Origin: Desulfonatronum thioautotrophicum | Lineage (GTDB): Bacteria > Desulfobacterota > Desulfovibrionia > Desulfovibrionales > Desulfonatronaceae | Direction: 5' to 3' | Assembly: GCF_000934745.1 (NCBI RefSeq) | Contig: NZ_KN882169.1 | Coordinates: forward strand, 393,371-457,370 | DNA: 64,000 nucleotides | In this document: positions 1 to 7,433 of the stretch, piece by piece | Layout: each line of letters opens with the position of its first letter | Numbering within the stretch: the first letter of the stretch is position 1 | Translations under genes and position numbers: made by a program | Notes under the pieces: generated by a model | Database searches by the model: none | The model's input: only the letters and a program-made list of their open reading frames with translations | Told to the model about the DNA's origin: nothing

Positions 1-282
1 CGCAAGGCAGCGGTAAACGTCGGCCCGGCCTTACTGGCCTTGCGGGCCAAAGCCCTTGTGTGGCCGGTTTTTCTGCTCCGGGAAGATCCTGAACACTACC
101 GACTGCTGTTCGAAGATCCTTTGGATACCTCCAGCTTGCAGGGCGACCGTCACGAGAAACTGCGCACCGTGGCCATGTTCTATACGCAAGCTGTTGAGCG
201 CATGGTCCGTTGTTATCCGGAACAGTGGTTTTGGATGCATCGCCGGTGGAAGACCAGGCCGGAAAATGAACTGAGCACGTGA
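1..282 (+). CDS. Lipid A biosynthesis acyltransferase, C-terminal part (5' end outside window)
   Basis: The reading frame is open from the first base and ends at a stop at 280-282, giving 93 visible residues. The visible part has the VNVGPALLALRAKA and WPVFLLRE strand-helix pattern, and it ends in YPEQWFWMHRRWKTRP. The (Y/H)P(E/Q)QWFWxHRRWK ending is typical of the LpxL/HtrB lysophospholipid acyltransferase family, which adds a secondary acyl chain to Kdo-lipid A at the inner membrane. The catalytic HxxxxD/E motif lies upstream of the window, so activity cannot be judged. The family assignment is fairly firm; the exact acyl specificity is not known. Confidence 0.75.
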   Translation, partial: RKAAVNVGPALLALRAKALVWPVFLLREDPEHYRLLFEDPLDTSSLQGDRHEKLRTVAMFYTQAVERMVRCYPEQWFWMHRRWKTRPENELST

Positions 283-364
283 CCAGGAAGGTCCGGCAAC
301 GAGATTGGTGGTTGTTATGAGCATCACGGGGGAGAGCAAAAAAAGAGAGCTGCGGAAATTAAAG

Positions 365-394
365 TTTACATAATTTACATTATGAGACAATATT
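365..394 (+). promoter_or_regulatory. Possible sigma-70 promoter
   Basis: TTTACA at 365-370 is followed after 18 bases by AATATT at 389-394, in an AT-rich island. The match is moderate (4 of 6 in the -10 box). No convincing gene start lies downstream before the terminator at 485-511, so it may drive a short untranslated RNA. Confidence 0.3.
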
Positions 395-399
395 GCATC

Positions 400-511
400 C
401 CTTTGGAAATCCTGGCTCTTTGTAAAACATCTTTGGAAATGCCGCCTTTAAAGACGAGATACGAGATCCGAACCACACGGCAAAGCCGCCCAGGATTCTG
501 GGCGGCTTTTT
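400..511 (+). ncRNA. Candidate small RNA between promoter-like site and intrinsic terminator
   Basis: About 110 bases lie between the promoter-like boxes at 365-394 and the strong terminator ending at 511. No ORF in this stretch looks like a real protein. The neighbours are an acyltransferase ending at 282 on the same strand and a small gene on the other strand ending at 530. The terminator could instead serve the acyltransferase transcript. The call rests only on the promoter-terminator arrangement. Confidence 0.22.
485..511 (+). terminator. Rho-independent terminator
   Basis: An 8-bp perfect GC-rich stem GCCGCCCA (485-492) / TGGGCGGC (499-506) with a 6-base loop is followed by five T on the plus strand. 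On the minus strand the same stem follows the small gene ending at 530, but only three T follow it, so it mainly fits plus-strand transcription. Confidence 0.65.
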
Positions 512-529
512 CATCCGTCACTCTTTCCG

Positions 530-793
530 TCACTCTTTCCCGGCCCCCAACTTCTTCATGTAGGAATCCCGGCATTCATAGCTGCAAAAACAATGTACGT
601 TGTCACCTTCCTTGATCCGGATGTCGCTGCCCACTGGAACATAGGTTCCACATACTGGATCCTTGGTCATGACCCCGTTGGCGGCCAGGTTCTCATGCTC
701 TTTTTCCTTGACCTCCTTTTTTTTATTCAGGTCTCCCATCAGTAGCTTGTACAAAATAAAAATCGCGGCAATGAAGATCAAAAATTTCAACAT
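530..793 (-). CDS. Small membrane-anchored protein with YHS/TRASH-like metal-binding motif
   Basis: The protein has 87 residues. It starts with one N-terminal membrane segment (about residues 2-19, LKFLIFIAAIFILYKLLMG). A charged linker follows, then a small domain with DPVCGTYVP near 45-53 and CFCSYECRDSYMKK near 68-81. DPVCG...FCSxxCxxxY is the signature of YHS/PP0621-type domains thought to bind metal through cysteines. The start ATG at 793 has a GGGAGC ribosome-binding site. Its 5' end overlaps the decayed gene at 787-1101 by 7 bases. The function is unknown; a role in metal handling is only inferred. Confidence 0.75.
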   Translation of the reverse strand: MLKFLIFIAAIFILYKLLMGDLNKKKEVKEKEHENLAANGVMTKDPVCGTYVPVGSDIRIKEGDNVHCFCSYECRDSYMKKLGAGKE

Positions 794-1101
794 GAATGCT
801 CCCTTTGCTCGTCGTTCTCCGAGTCTGCCGTCTCCGGCTTTTCTGGTAAGTATGCTTTGAAAAAAGCGTAATCGACATCATAAACCATTCGCGGAACAAC
901 GCCTATTTCCTCCTTTTCCAGCATGGTCACAAGGCGGTTTCCATCTATGAGCTCAACATGCGGTGCTCCCTCGCGATTCACCTCCCGTTTGGTGTCACCA
1001 AGTTCCCGAAGGACATCCAAAAGAGGTCCCATCCATTGAACAAACTCGGCCCTGCGCTGCTTCTTTGACTTTATCATGGTGTTTGTTTTTTGGATGTTCA
1101 T
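787..1101 (-). pseudogene. Mrr-type restriction endonuclease remnant, catalytic core deleted
   Basis: The first part (RRAEFVQWMGPLLDVLRELG) resembles the N-terminal winged-helix (Mrr_N) domain of Mrr-like restriction endonucleases. The last part (VELIDGNRLVTMLEKEEIGV, then YDVDYAFF) resembles the extreme C-terminus of the same family, where LIDGxxLxxLMxxxxVGV and a D-x-DYF ending are usual. The two ends are joined within about 20 residues. The PD-(D/E)xK catalytic region, normally some 150-200 residues, is missing. I read this as an internal deletion that left an in-frame remnant. The frame is open from a TTG at 1137; ATG 1101 or 1077 is more likely as start. It could still be expressed as a small DNA-binding protein. 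Confidence 0.5.
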
Positions 1102-1164
1102 CCGATATTCAATAGAGTCTGGATGCGTAAAAATCAATTGCTGAAAAAATCGTGTCCAGTCAGA

Positions 1165-1743
1165 CTAGCCCTCTTCCGCCTGCTCAATCCGGCGGTCATG
1201 GACATGAAATGATAGTCGTTCGAGTGCCTTGGAGAGGCTTGTCCCGTCTGGCAGGGAGAGATCCGGGGCAATGTCGAGCAAGGGGATGAGGACGAATGCT
1301 CTGTCCAGGATACGAGGGTGCGGCAGGATCAGGTCGGGTGAGGTGTGACGTTGGGTACCGAAGAGCAACAGGTCCAGGTCAATGATCCGTGGACCCTTGT
1401 TTTCTTCGCGGATACGCCCCATTTGGCTTTCAATCGCCAAAAGAGCTCGAAGCAGGTCCGGCGCCGTCCATACGGTGTGGCAATCCAAAAGGACGACCTG
1501 ATTGGCGAACCATGGCTGACTTCGGACATCTTGGGGTTCCGTGAAGTACACCGGGGAACAGGCAATGAGCTGGACGGCGCTCAGCGCGCCCATGGCGTTC
1601 CGGGCTCGTTCCAGGTTGTCTTCCAGGTCTCCAAGGTTGGAGCCAAGGCTGATAAACGCCGGTATGTTCTGGGGTGGGGGCATATGAAGGGGGAGTGAGC
1701 CGGTCTTGGTGCAGTCAAGGGAGAGGGCAAGGCGGCACTTCAC
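1165..1743 (-). CDS. folK: 2-amino-4-hydroxy-6-hydroxymethyldihydropteridine pyrophosphokinase
   Basis: HPPK transfers pyrophosphate from ATP to 6-hydroxymethyl-7,8-dihydropterin in folate synthesis in the cytoplasm. The sequence shows the family landmarks in order: FISLGSNLGD, the PVYFTEP segment with SQPWFANQVV, the GPRIIDLDLLLFG block carrying the Mg-binding aspartates, and PHPRILDRAFVLIPL. The GTG at 1743 has a purine-rich AAGGGGGAGG upstream. The ATG at 1683 (MPPPQNIPAF) would also give a full domain but has no clear ribosome-binding site. It lies 19 bases downstream of dapL on the same strand, so the two are probably co-transcribed. Confidence 0.93.
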   Translation of the reverse strand: MKCRLALSLDCTKTGSLPLHMPPPQNIPAFISLGSNLGDLEDNLERARNAMGALSAVQLIACSPVYFTEPQDVRSQPWFANQVVLLDCHTVWTAPDLLRALLAIESQMGRIREENKGPRIIDLDLLLFGTQRHTSPDLILPHPRILDRAFVLIPLLDIAPDLSLPDGTSLSKALERLSFHVHDRRIEQAEEG

Positions 1744-1762
1744 CCTCCCCCTTCCGTGCGCC

Positions 1763-2929
1763 TTACAGCTTGGCGATACGTCCCAATGCCTCGCGCAACC
1801 GATCTTCTCCCACGGTCAGGGCGATACGGAAGTAGCCCTCTCCAGGGGTGCCGAAGCCATTGCCCGGCGTGACCACCACGCCTGTTTTCTGGAGCACATC
1901 GGCGACAAATCCGGCTGAATCCCGGCCCTGGGGAACTTTGGTCCAGACATAGAACGTGGCTTGCGGAGTGCGGCATTCCAGGCCGATCTTGGCCAGTTCG
2001 GCCACCACCACGTCCCGGCGCGCCTTGTAGATGTCCCGCATCTCCTGGGCAAAGGCCTCACCTTGTTCCAGTGCGGTAATCCCGGCCTCTTGTACTGCCT
2101 GGAAAATACCTGAGTCGATATTGCTCTTGATTTTGCCCAGCCCCTGGACCAGTTCCTGGTTGCCCACGGCCATGCCTACCCGCCAACCGGTCATGTTGTA
2201 GGTCTTGGACAGGGAATGGAACTCAATGGCCACATCCATGGCTCCGGGAATTTCCAGGATGCTCAGGGGCTTGTTGGCTGGGTCATAATACATTTCCGAA
2301 TAGGCGGCGTCATGAACCAGGATGGTCCCGAATTCCTGGGCCTTGGCAATCAGTTTTTCATAAAAACTCCGCGGAGCCATGGCCGAAGTGGGGTTGTTCG
2401 GGTAATTCAGGAAGAAAATTTTGGCTTTTTTCCAGATGTCCGCCGGGATGGCGTCAAGGTCGGGCAAAAAGTCGGTGGACTCGGTCAATGGGACAAAATG
2501 GGTCTCCCCACCAGCGAACATGGTCGCGATGGGATAGACCGGGTAGTTGGGAGTCGAGGTCATGACCAGATCTCCAGGGTCCACGAACGCCAGGGGGAAA
2601 TGGGCCAATCCTTCTTTGGAGCCGATCAGGCTGAGCACCTGGGATGTGGGGTCCAGGGGCACACCAAAACGGTCGTCATACCACTTGGCCACGCATTCCC
2701 GGAAGGAGTTCAATCCGCTATAGGACGGGTAGCGATGGTGCTCGCTCTTGCTCAAGGCCTTGACCATGGACTGGATGATGAAGTCCGGAGTTGGCAAATC
2801 AGGGTCGCCCACTCCCAAATCGATGATATCCACCCCCTTGGCTTTGACTTCATTCTTGACCCGGTCAATCTCGGCAAACAGATACGGCGGCAGCTGCGCC
2901 AGGCGCTGCGCAGGCTTGAAATGCGACAT
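1763..2929 (-). CDS. dapL: LL-diaminopimelate aminotransferase
   Basis: This PLP enzyme converts tetrahydrodipicolinate and glutamate directly to LL-diaminopimelate, the short route to lysine and peptidoglycan precursors. From the ATG at 2929 it has 388 residues, the usual length. It is preceded by AAGGAG. Visible features are IDLGVGDPDLPTP near residue 35-48, NYPNNPTSA near 175-183, HDAAYSEM, and the PLP lysine K242 in SLSKTYNMTGWRVG. The frame extends upstream to 3106 but that part is not domain sequence. Class I aminotransferases are hard to tell apart, but the length and NYPNNPTS/YSEMYYD blocks fit DapL. It probably forms an operon with folK. Confidence 0.88.
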   Translation of the reverse strand: MSHFKPAQRLAQLPPYLFAEIDRVKNEVKAKGVDIIDLGVGDPDLPTPDFIIQSMVKALSKSEHHRYPSYSGLNSFRECVAKWYDDRFGVPLDPTSQVLSLIGSKEGLAHFPLAFVDPGDLVMTSTPNYPVYPIATMFAGGETHFVPLTESTDFLPDLDAIPADIWKKAKIFFLNYPNNPTSAMAPRSFYEKLIAKAQEFGTILVHDAAYSEMYYDPANKPLSILEIPGAMDVAIEFHSLSKTYNMTGWRVGMAVGNQELVQGLGKIKSNIDSGIFQAVQEAGITALEQGEAFAQEMRDIYKARRDVVVAELAKIGLECRTPQATFYVWTKVPQGRDSAGFVADVLQKTGVVVTPGNGFGTPGEGYFRIALTVGEDRLREALGRIAKL

Positions 2930-3236
2930 GTTCGGAACTCCTTGGCTTCTTGTTAGGTTTATCGCTTGACAGTGCGTGAAATCAGGGTGCGATGGAAAAA
3001 CAATGAGCCCTCCACAACACGTTGGAAGGCTCGTCACCAGGAAATTGTTTAGTAAAGAGTTCTTTCGAAAGTCAAATCCCCTCAATATGGGGCATTTTGC
3101 GAGCAACCATCTTCGGTCTCCGCATAAATGGCTTGACCAAGAGACAACGAGGCATCAATTACTCCTGGACAAAGGGCTTCCCAATTCTTGAGAATGGCTT
3201 GACCTATCAAACCTTCCTGCTACATCCGTTTTGCAC
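2930..3236. other. Divergent intergenic region between dapL and xerD-like gene
   Basis: This region holds the dapL leader with the hairpin at 3005-3032. It also has two copies of the 12-mer AATGGCTTGACC, at 3127-3138 and 3193-3204, 66 bases apart. No convincing small gene was seen. Promoters for both neighbours should lie here, but I cannot assign boxes with confidence. Confidence 0.4.
2996..3032 (-). terminator. Leader hairpin with T-run upstream of dapL (possible attenuator)
   Basis: On the minus strand a stem GAGCC-T-TCCA / TGGA-G-GGCTC (3005-3032, one mismatch) is followed by ATTGTTTTT, about 65 bases before the dapL start. The shape is that of an intrinsic terminator inside the 5' leader. 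No lysine riboswitch core was recognised. It may also end a transcript arriving from upstream. Confidence 0.35.
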
Positions 3237-4241
3237 ATGCACCCTTCCTCACAGTCTGCCTCTAATTCACCAGCCCTGGGCCCTCTCCCCCCCCTACACC
3301 CGTGGATGGACCTGTTTCTGGAACACATCCTTGTGGAAAAAGGGCTGGCGGAGAACAGCGTGGCGGCCTACACCAGCGACTTGGAGTCCTTGCAGCGGTT
3401 TTTGACCCAAGAGAGGCTCCGTCTCGAAGAATTTTCCGTCCAACATGGTCTGCTCTACCTGCTGCATCTGCGGCAGTCCGGGTTGCAAAATCGCTCCCTG
3501 GCCCGCCATCTCGCAACGCTCAGGGGGCTGTTTGCCTTTCTGGCACGGGAACGCCTGGTTCCGGAAAATGCTTTGGAAAAACTTGAGAATCCCAAGCTGC
3601 CCCTGCATTTGCCGGACGTGCTCAGCCGGGAGGAGATCACGGCCCTGCTGGCCCAGCCCGATACCAGCGGGAAGCTGGGTTTTCGGGACCGAACCATGTT
3701 TGAGCTGCTCTACGCCGCGGGACTGCGCGTTTCAGAGTTGATCGGACTGCGTCCTTTGGACGTGGACCTGCAGGCCGGGCTTTTGCGGGTCTTCGGCAAA
3801 GGACGCAAGGAACGGGTCGTCCCTGTGCACGCAACGGCCACAAAACTACTGGAAATCTATATCCATTCATGGCGACCAGCCTTTCAGCCAAAGTCGGATC
3901 TGCTGTTTCTGAACCGCTCCGGCAAAGGTCTGACCAGGCAGGGCGTCTGGAAGTTGATCAAGGCCTATGCCCAAAAGGCCGGTATTGCTCGACCCATTTC
4001 CCCGCACACATTGCGACACTCATTCGCCACCCATTTGCTGGAGGGCGGGGCCGATTTGCGTACCGTGCAGATTCTGCTCGGTCACGCGGATATTCTGGCG
4101 ACGGAAATATATACCCATGTCCAATCCTCCCGATTGAAACGCCAGCATCAGGAGCATCATCCCCGGAGCCGAAGTGCTACCGAACTCCCCCCCCAGTCGC
4201 TCCAATCCGAAAGTCACGTTCCCCTTCACCGCAAACCCTGA
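3237..4241 (+). CDS. XerD/XerC-type tyrosine recombinase
   Basis: This site-specific recombinase of the Xer family resolves chromosome dimers at dif with FtsK. It has an N-terminal SAM-like core-binding domain (LAENSVAAYTSDLESLQRFL) and a catalytic domain. All catalytic residues are visible: R in AGLRVSELIGL, K in GKGRKER, HxxR in HTLRHSFATHLL, H in LLGHAD, and Y in EIYTHV. The LGHAD...TEIYTHV...RLKRQHQEHHPR ending is XerD-like. After HHPR there is an unusual 22-residue tail (SRSATELPPQ...). The start is uncertain: TTG 3231, ATG 3237 or ATG 3306, none with a good ribosome-binding site. No integrase-linked island or att site is visible, which favours a housekeeping role. Confidence 0.88.
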   Translation: MHPSSQSASNSPALGPLPPLHPWMDLFLEHILVEKGLAENSVAAYTSDLESLQRFLTQERLRLEEFSVQHGLLYLLHLRQSGLQNRSLARHLATLRGLFAFLARERLVPENALEKLENPKLPLHLPDVLSREEITALLAQPDTSGKLGFRDRTMFELLYAAGLRVSELIGLRPLDVDLQAGLLRVFGKGRKERVVPVHATATKLLEIYIHSWRPAFQPKSDLLFLNRSGKGLTRQGVWKLIKAYAQKAGIARPISPHTLRHSFATHLLEGGADLRTVQILLGHADILATEIYTHVQSSRLKRQHQEHHPRSRSATELPPQSLQSESHVPLHRKP

Positions 4242-4269
4242 CCCTGCAGCGCCGCGAAGATTCTCAAAC

Positions 4270-6951
4270 ATGCCCCAATCCCCCAAAACCCTGATCACCG
4301 CCCACAACAACGCAGACTTTGACGCCCTGGCGGCCATGGTGGCCGCCGGCAAGCTGTATCCGGAAGCGGCGCTGATTTTTCCCGGCAGCCAGGAAAAGAA
4401 TCTGCGAAATTTCTTTATTCAGAGCGCGACATATCTTTTTAATTTTCAAGCCATGAAGGAGATCGACACCTCGGCCGTAAAGCAGCTTGTTGTGGTGGAT
4501 ACCCGGCAGCGTTCCCGGGTGGAGCATGTTCGCGGTGTGCTGGACCTGCCTGGCCTGATCATCCACGCCTATGACCATCATCCGGACTCGGATGACGACC
4601 TGCCGGCCCAGAAAAGCATTGTTCAGCCCTGGGGATCGACCACGGCCATTCTGATTCAGGAAATCCGCAAGCGAAAAATCGCCATCACCCCGGACGAGGC
4701 GACCATCATGGGACTCGGCATCTACGAGGATACCGGGGCATTTACGTTTTCCTCCACCACGACCCATGATTTCGACGCAGCTTCCTGGCTGCTGGCCCAG
4801 GGCATGGACCTGGACACCATCTCGGATCTGATCACCCGTGACTTAAGTGCGCAACAGATCCATCTGCTCCACGCCATGCTCGGTTCGGCCACGGTGCATG
4901 ATATCAACGGCATTGAAGTGGTGATCACCGAGGTCAGCGTGGACGAGTACGTGGGGGATTTTGCCGTGCTGGTGCACAAACTTGTGGACATGGAAAACAT
5001 CAGGGTGCTCTTCGCTCTGGCCCGGATGAACGACCGCGTGCATCTCATCGCCCGCAGCCGAAGGCCGGAAGTTGACGCCGGGAGGCTCTGCGGTTTTTTC
5101 GGCGGCGGCGGCCATGTTTATGCCGCATCCGCGACCATCAAGGACCGAACGCTGTCTGAAATCAAGGAAGAGTTGTTCGCCCTGCTCTACTCGCACATCA
5201 ACCCGCAAATTCTGGTTCGGGACTTCATGTCCAAACCCGCGGTTACCGTGGCGTCGGGAACGACGCTGATTCAGGCCACAGAGATCATGACCCGCTATGG
5301 CCTGAAAGCCATACCCGTGGTCCAAGAGGATGGCGGCTGCCTGGGAATCCTCGAACATCAGCTTTCGGACCGGGCCGTGGGTCATGGGTTGGGTGAACTG
5401 ACCGTGGATGAGTACATGCAGCGGGACGTGGCCACGCTGACACCACAGAACGACCTCTATGCGGTCATGGAAATCATCCTGGGCCAGAAGCAGCGACTTG
5501 TTCCCGTGATGGAAGAGGGACATGTAACCGCGGTGATCACCCGGACAGACCTGATTACCATCTTTATTCAGGAATCGGCCCGCATTCCGGAATTTCTCCT
5601 TCCTGAACGCCGCAGTGAACGGAATATCAAAAACATGCTCCGGGCCCGGCTACCGGAGCATATTCTCAAGCTTCTGGAGCACGCCGGAACGTTGGGAAGG
5701 GATATGGGGGTGAACGTCTATGCCGTTGGGGGGTTTATCCGGGATATTTTGCTCAACCGCCCGAACCTGGACATCGACCTGGTCGTGGAGGGCGATGGCA
5801 TAGGGTTCGCCCAACTCTTCAGCCGGGAACTGGGGGGACGGCTCCGGATGCATAAAAAATTCCAGACCGCGGTGGTCATTCTTTCGGACGGCCAGAAGGT
5901 GGATGTGGCCACGGCCCGCCTGGAGTATTATCAATACCCCACCGCCCTGCCCACAGTGGAACTTTCTTCCATCAAGATGGACCTCTACCGCCGGGACTTT
6001 AGCATCAATGCCCTGGCGGTGCGCCTCATGCCGGACCATTTCGGCAATCTGGTGGACTTCTTCTCGGCTCAGAAGGACATCAAGGAGCGGACCATCCGGG
6101 TTTTGCACTCCCTGAGCTTTGTGGAAGACCCAACCCGCATTTTGCGGGCCATCCGCTTTGAGCAACGTTTCCATTTTCGGATGGATCGCCAAACCGAACG
6201 GCTGATCAAGAACGCCATGAACCTGAACCTGTTCCAAAAGCTCTCCGGCCGGCGGCTGTTTCAGGAGTTGCGGTTGATCATGGAAGAGCTGGAGGTCCTG
6301 GCCTGTTTCCGGCGCATGGACGGTTTTCATCTGCTCCAGGTGCTCCACCCTTTGCTTAAGCTCACTGACCAGCTGGAAACCACCTTGGGAGAGGTGGAGA
6401 GGGTGCTGAACTGGTATCGCCTGCTTTACCTGGAACCCAAGGCTCAATCCTGGAAACTCTATTTCCTGGGACTGGGTTCTGCCCTGGATGACGCCCAGTT
6501 CAAAATCTTCATGCGACGCTTGAACTTTTCGGATAAAGACGAGTATTCACTGCAGAGTATGCGCAAAAATCTGGATGAAACCGTACAACTTCTGAACCAT
6601 TGGCAAGGTCGCGATGGAGCCATGAGCGAACTCTACTTTGTCCTCGATCCGTTGCCATTGGAGTCCGTTCTGTACCTGATGGCTCGCAGCCAAAAGGAAG
6701 CCATGCGCCGCAATATTTCCCTCTATCTGACCCAACTGCGGACCCAAAAAATCGCGGTGACCGGCAAGGACCTGAAAGCCATGGGGTTGATCCCAGGCCC
6801 CCATTATTCCAAGATCCTGCGAACCCTCCAGGCAGCCATGATCGACGGCAAGACCCCGGACCGGGGTAGCCAGTTGGTCCTGGCCGGGAAACTGGTGGAC
6901 AAGCTGAAAATATCCGAGACTTCAAGAAGGACCGGCGGCAAGGCTGATTGA
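4270..6951 (+). CDS. DHH phosphoesterase - CBS pair - tRNA nucleotidyltransferase fusion
   Basis: The 893-residue protein has three modules. Residues 1-310 are a DHH/DHHA1 phosphoesterase with HNNADFDAL (12-20), DHH at 102-104 and GGGGHVYAAS near 278-287. Residues 315-435 hold two CBS domains. From about 460 to the end is a class II nucleotidyltransferase/poly(A) polymerase domain with YAVGGFIRD, the metal-binding DID at 501-503, RRDFSINAL and EDPTRILRAIRFE. Fusions of this kind are known in deltaproteobacteria and Aquificales, where related proteins add the terminal A of tRNA CCA tails. A-adding versus full CCA-adding activity cannot be decided by eye. It starts 28 bases after the recombinase stop on the same strand. 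Confidence 0.88.
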   Translation: MPQSPKTLITAHNNADFDALAAMVAAGKLYPEAALIFPGSQEKNLRNFFIQSATYLFNFQAMKEIDTSAVKQLVVVDTRQRSRVEHVRGVLDLPGLIIHAYDHHPDSDDDLPAQKSIVQPWGSTTAILIQEIRKRKIAITPDEATIMGLGIYEDTGAFTFSSTTTHDFDAASWLLAQGMDLDTISDLITRDLSAQQIHLLHAMLGSATVHDINGIEVVITEVSVDEYVGDFAVLVHKLVDMENIRVLFALARMNDRVHLIARSRRPEVDAGRLCGFFGGGGHVYAASATIKDRTLSEIKEELFALLYSHINPQILVRDFMSKPAVTVASGTTLIQATEIMTRYGLKAIPVVQEDGGCLGILEHQLSDRAVGHGLGELTVDEYMQRDVATLTPQNDLYAVMEIILGQKQRLVPVMEEGHVTAVITRTDLITIFIQESARIPEFLLPERRSERNIKNMLRARLPEHILKLLEHAGTLGRDMGVNVYAVGGFIRDILLNRPNLDIDLVVEGDGIGFAQLFSRELGGRLRMHKKFQTAVVILSDGQKVDVATARLEYYQYPTALPTVELSSIKMDLYRRDFSINALAVRLMPDHFGNLVDFFSAQKDIKERTIRVLHSLSFVEDPTRILRAIRFEQRFHFRMDRQTERLIKNAMNLNLFQKLSGRRLFQELRLIMEELEVLACFRRMDGFHLLQVLHPLLKLTDQLETTLGEVERVLNWYRLLYLEPKAQSWKLYFLGLGSALDDAQFKIFMRRLNFSDKDEYSLQSMRKNLDETVQLLNHWQGRDGAMSELYFVLDPLPLESVLYLMARSQKEAMRRNISLYLTQLRTQKIAVTGKDLKAMGLIPGPHYSKILRTLQAAMIDGKTPDRGSQLVLAGKLVDKLKISETSRRTGGKAD

Positions 6952-7010
6952 CCAGGAGCGTCTCCCAGCGTGTTTGCTTGATGCAATCTGCCGGTAAGCT
7001 CCAGGGCTTT
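6949..7010 (+). repeat. Imperfect direct repeat, copy A (upstream of TonB cassette)
   Basis: About 61 bases here match 13507-13567 in the same orientation at roughly three quarters of positions by eye. Shared blocks are TGACC, GGAGCG, TGTTT, CTTGATG, CCGG and AAGCT. The two copies bracket the four-gene signalling cassette at 7434-13334. This copy begins exactly at the stop codon of the nucleotidyltransferase fusion gene. Confidence 0.5.
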
Positions 7011-7433
7011 TGTGCAATCTCGAGCGGTTCTACTTACAGACGTCTTCTGTAATCCTCTCGGTTTTCCATACGTTTTTCCCCCTTCCTTCCACAAATTACA
7101 ATACCGCGATAAAAAGGGGCTAATTCCGTGGAATGGCTTTCCAAAGCCAAGAAAATATTCTTCTGACACTATCCGCGGAGGCTCTTGCCCCATTTTTGGA
7201 TTTGAGGCAAAAAGAATAGGTTTCGCAAATATTTTGGAATCAGCAATCCACAACCGAAGTTTTCACCGAGAGTCCTTCATCTGCCTTCGCCGAGATTCAT
7301 CAAATCGCTGGTTCCGGAAATATCGCCTCGAACATAATGAGCTCAACATAATGTTGGGCATTGACTCCGTTGCAACAAATACCACGTTTTGGTTTTGAAA
7401 TAATGGGTCTGCCATAAAGACGAGGGAGATAAC
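7011..7433. other. Intergenic leader of the TonB signalling cassette
   Basis: No believable gene was found. The region is more AT-rich than its surroundings. It contains a perfect 13-base palindrome CAACAT-A-ATGTTG at 7344-7356, which could be an operator. The ribosome-binding site GAGGGAG sits just before the ATG at 7434. I could not place a clear sigma-70 promoter. Confidence 0.35.

Noticed and set aside
2216..2956. A 246-codon plus-strand frame across dapL
   Set aside because: It is antisense to dapL, whose active-site lysine and PLP motifs are clear.
3237..4241. Integrase marking a mobile island
   Set aside because: The recombinase has XerD features, sits between housekeeping genes, and no tRNA, att repeat or phage gene is next to it.
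6804..7253. A minus-strand frame of 149 codons across the TonB upstream region
   Set aside because: It overlaps the end of the nucleotidyltransferase gene in antisense, shows no motif and has no ribosome-binding site.
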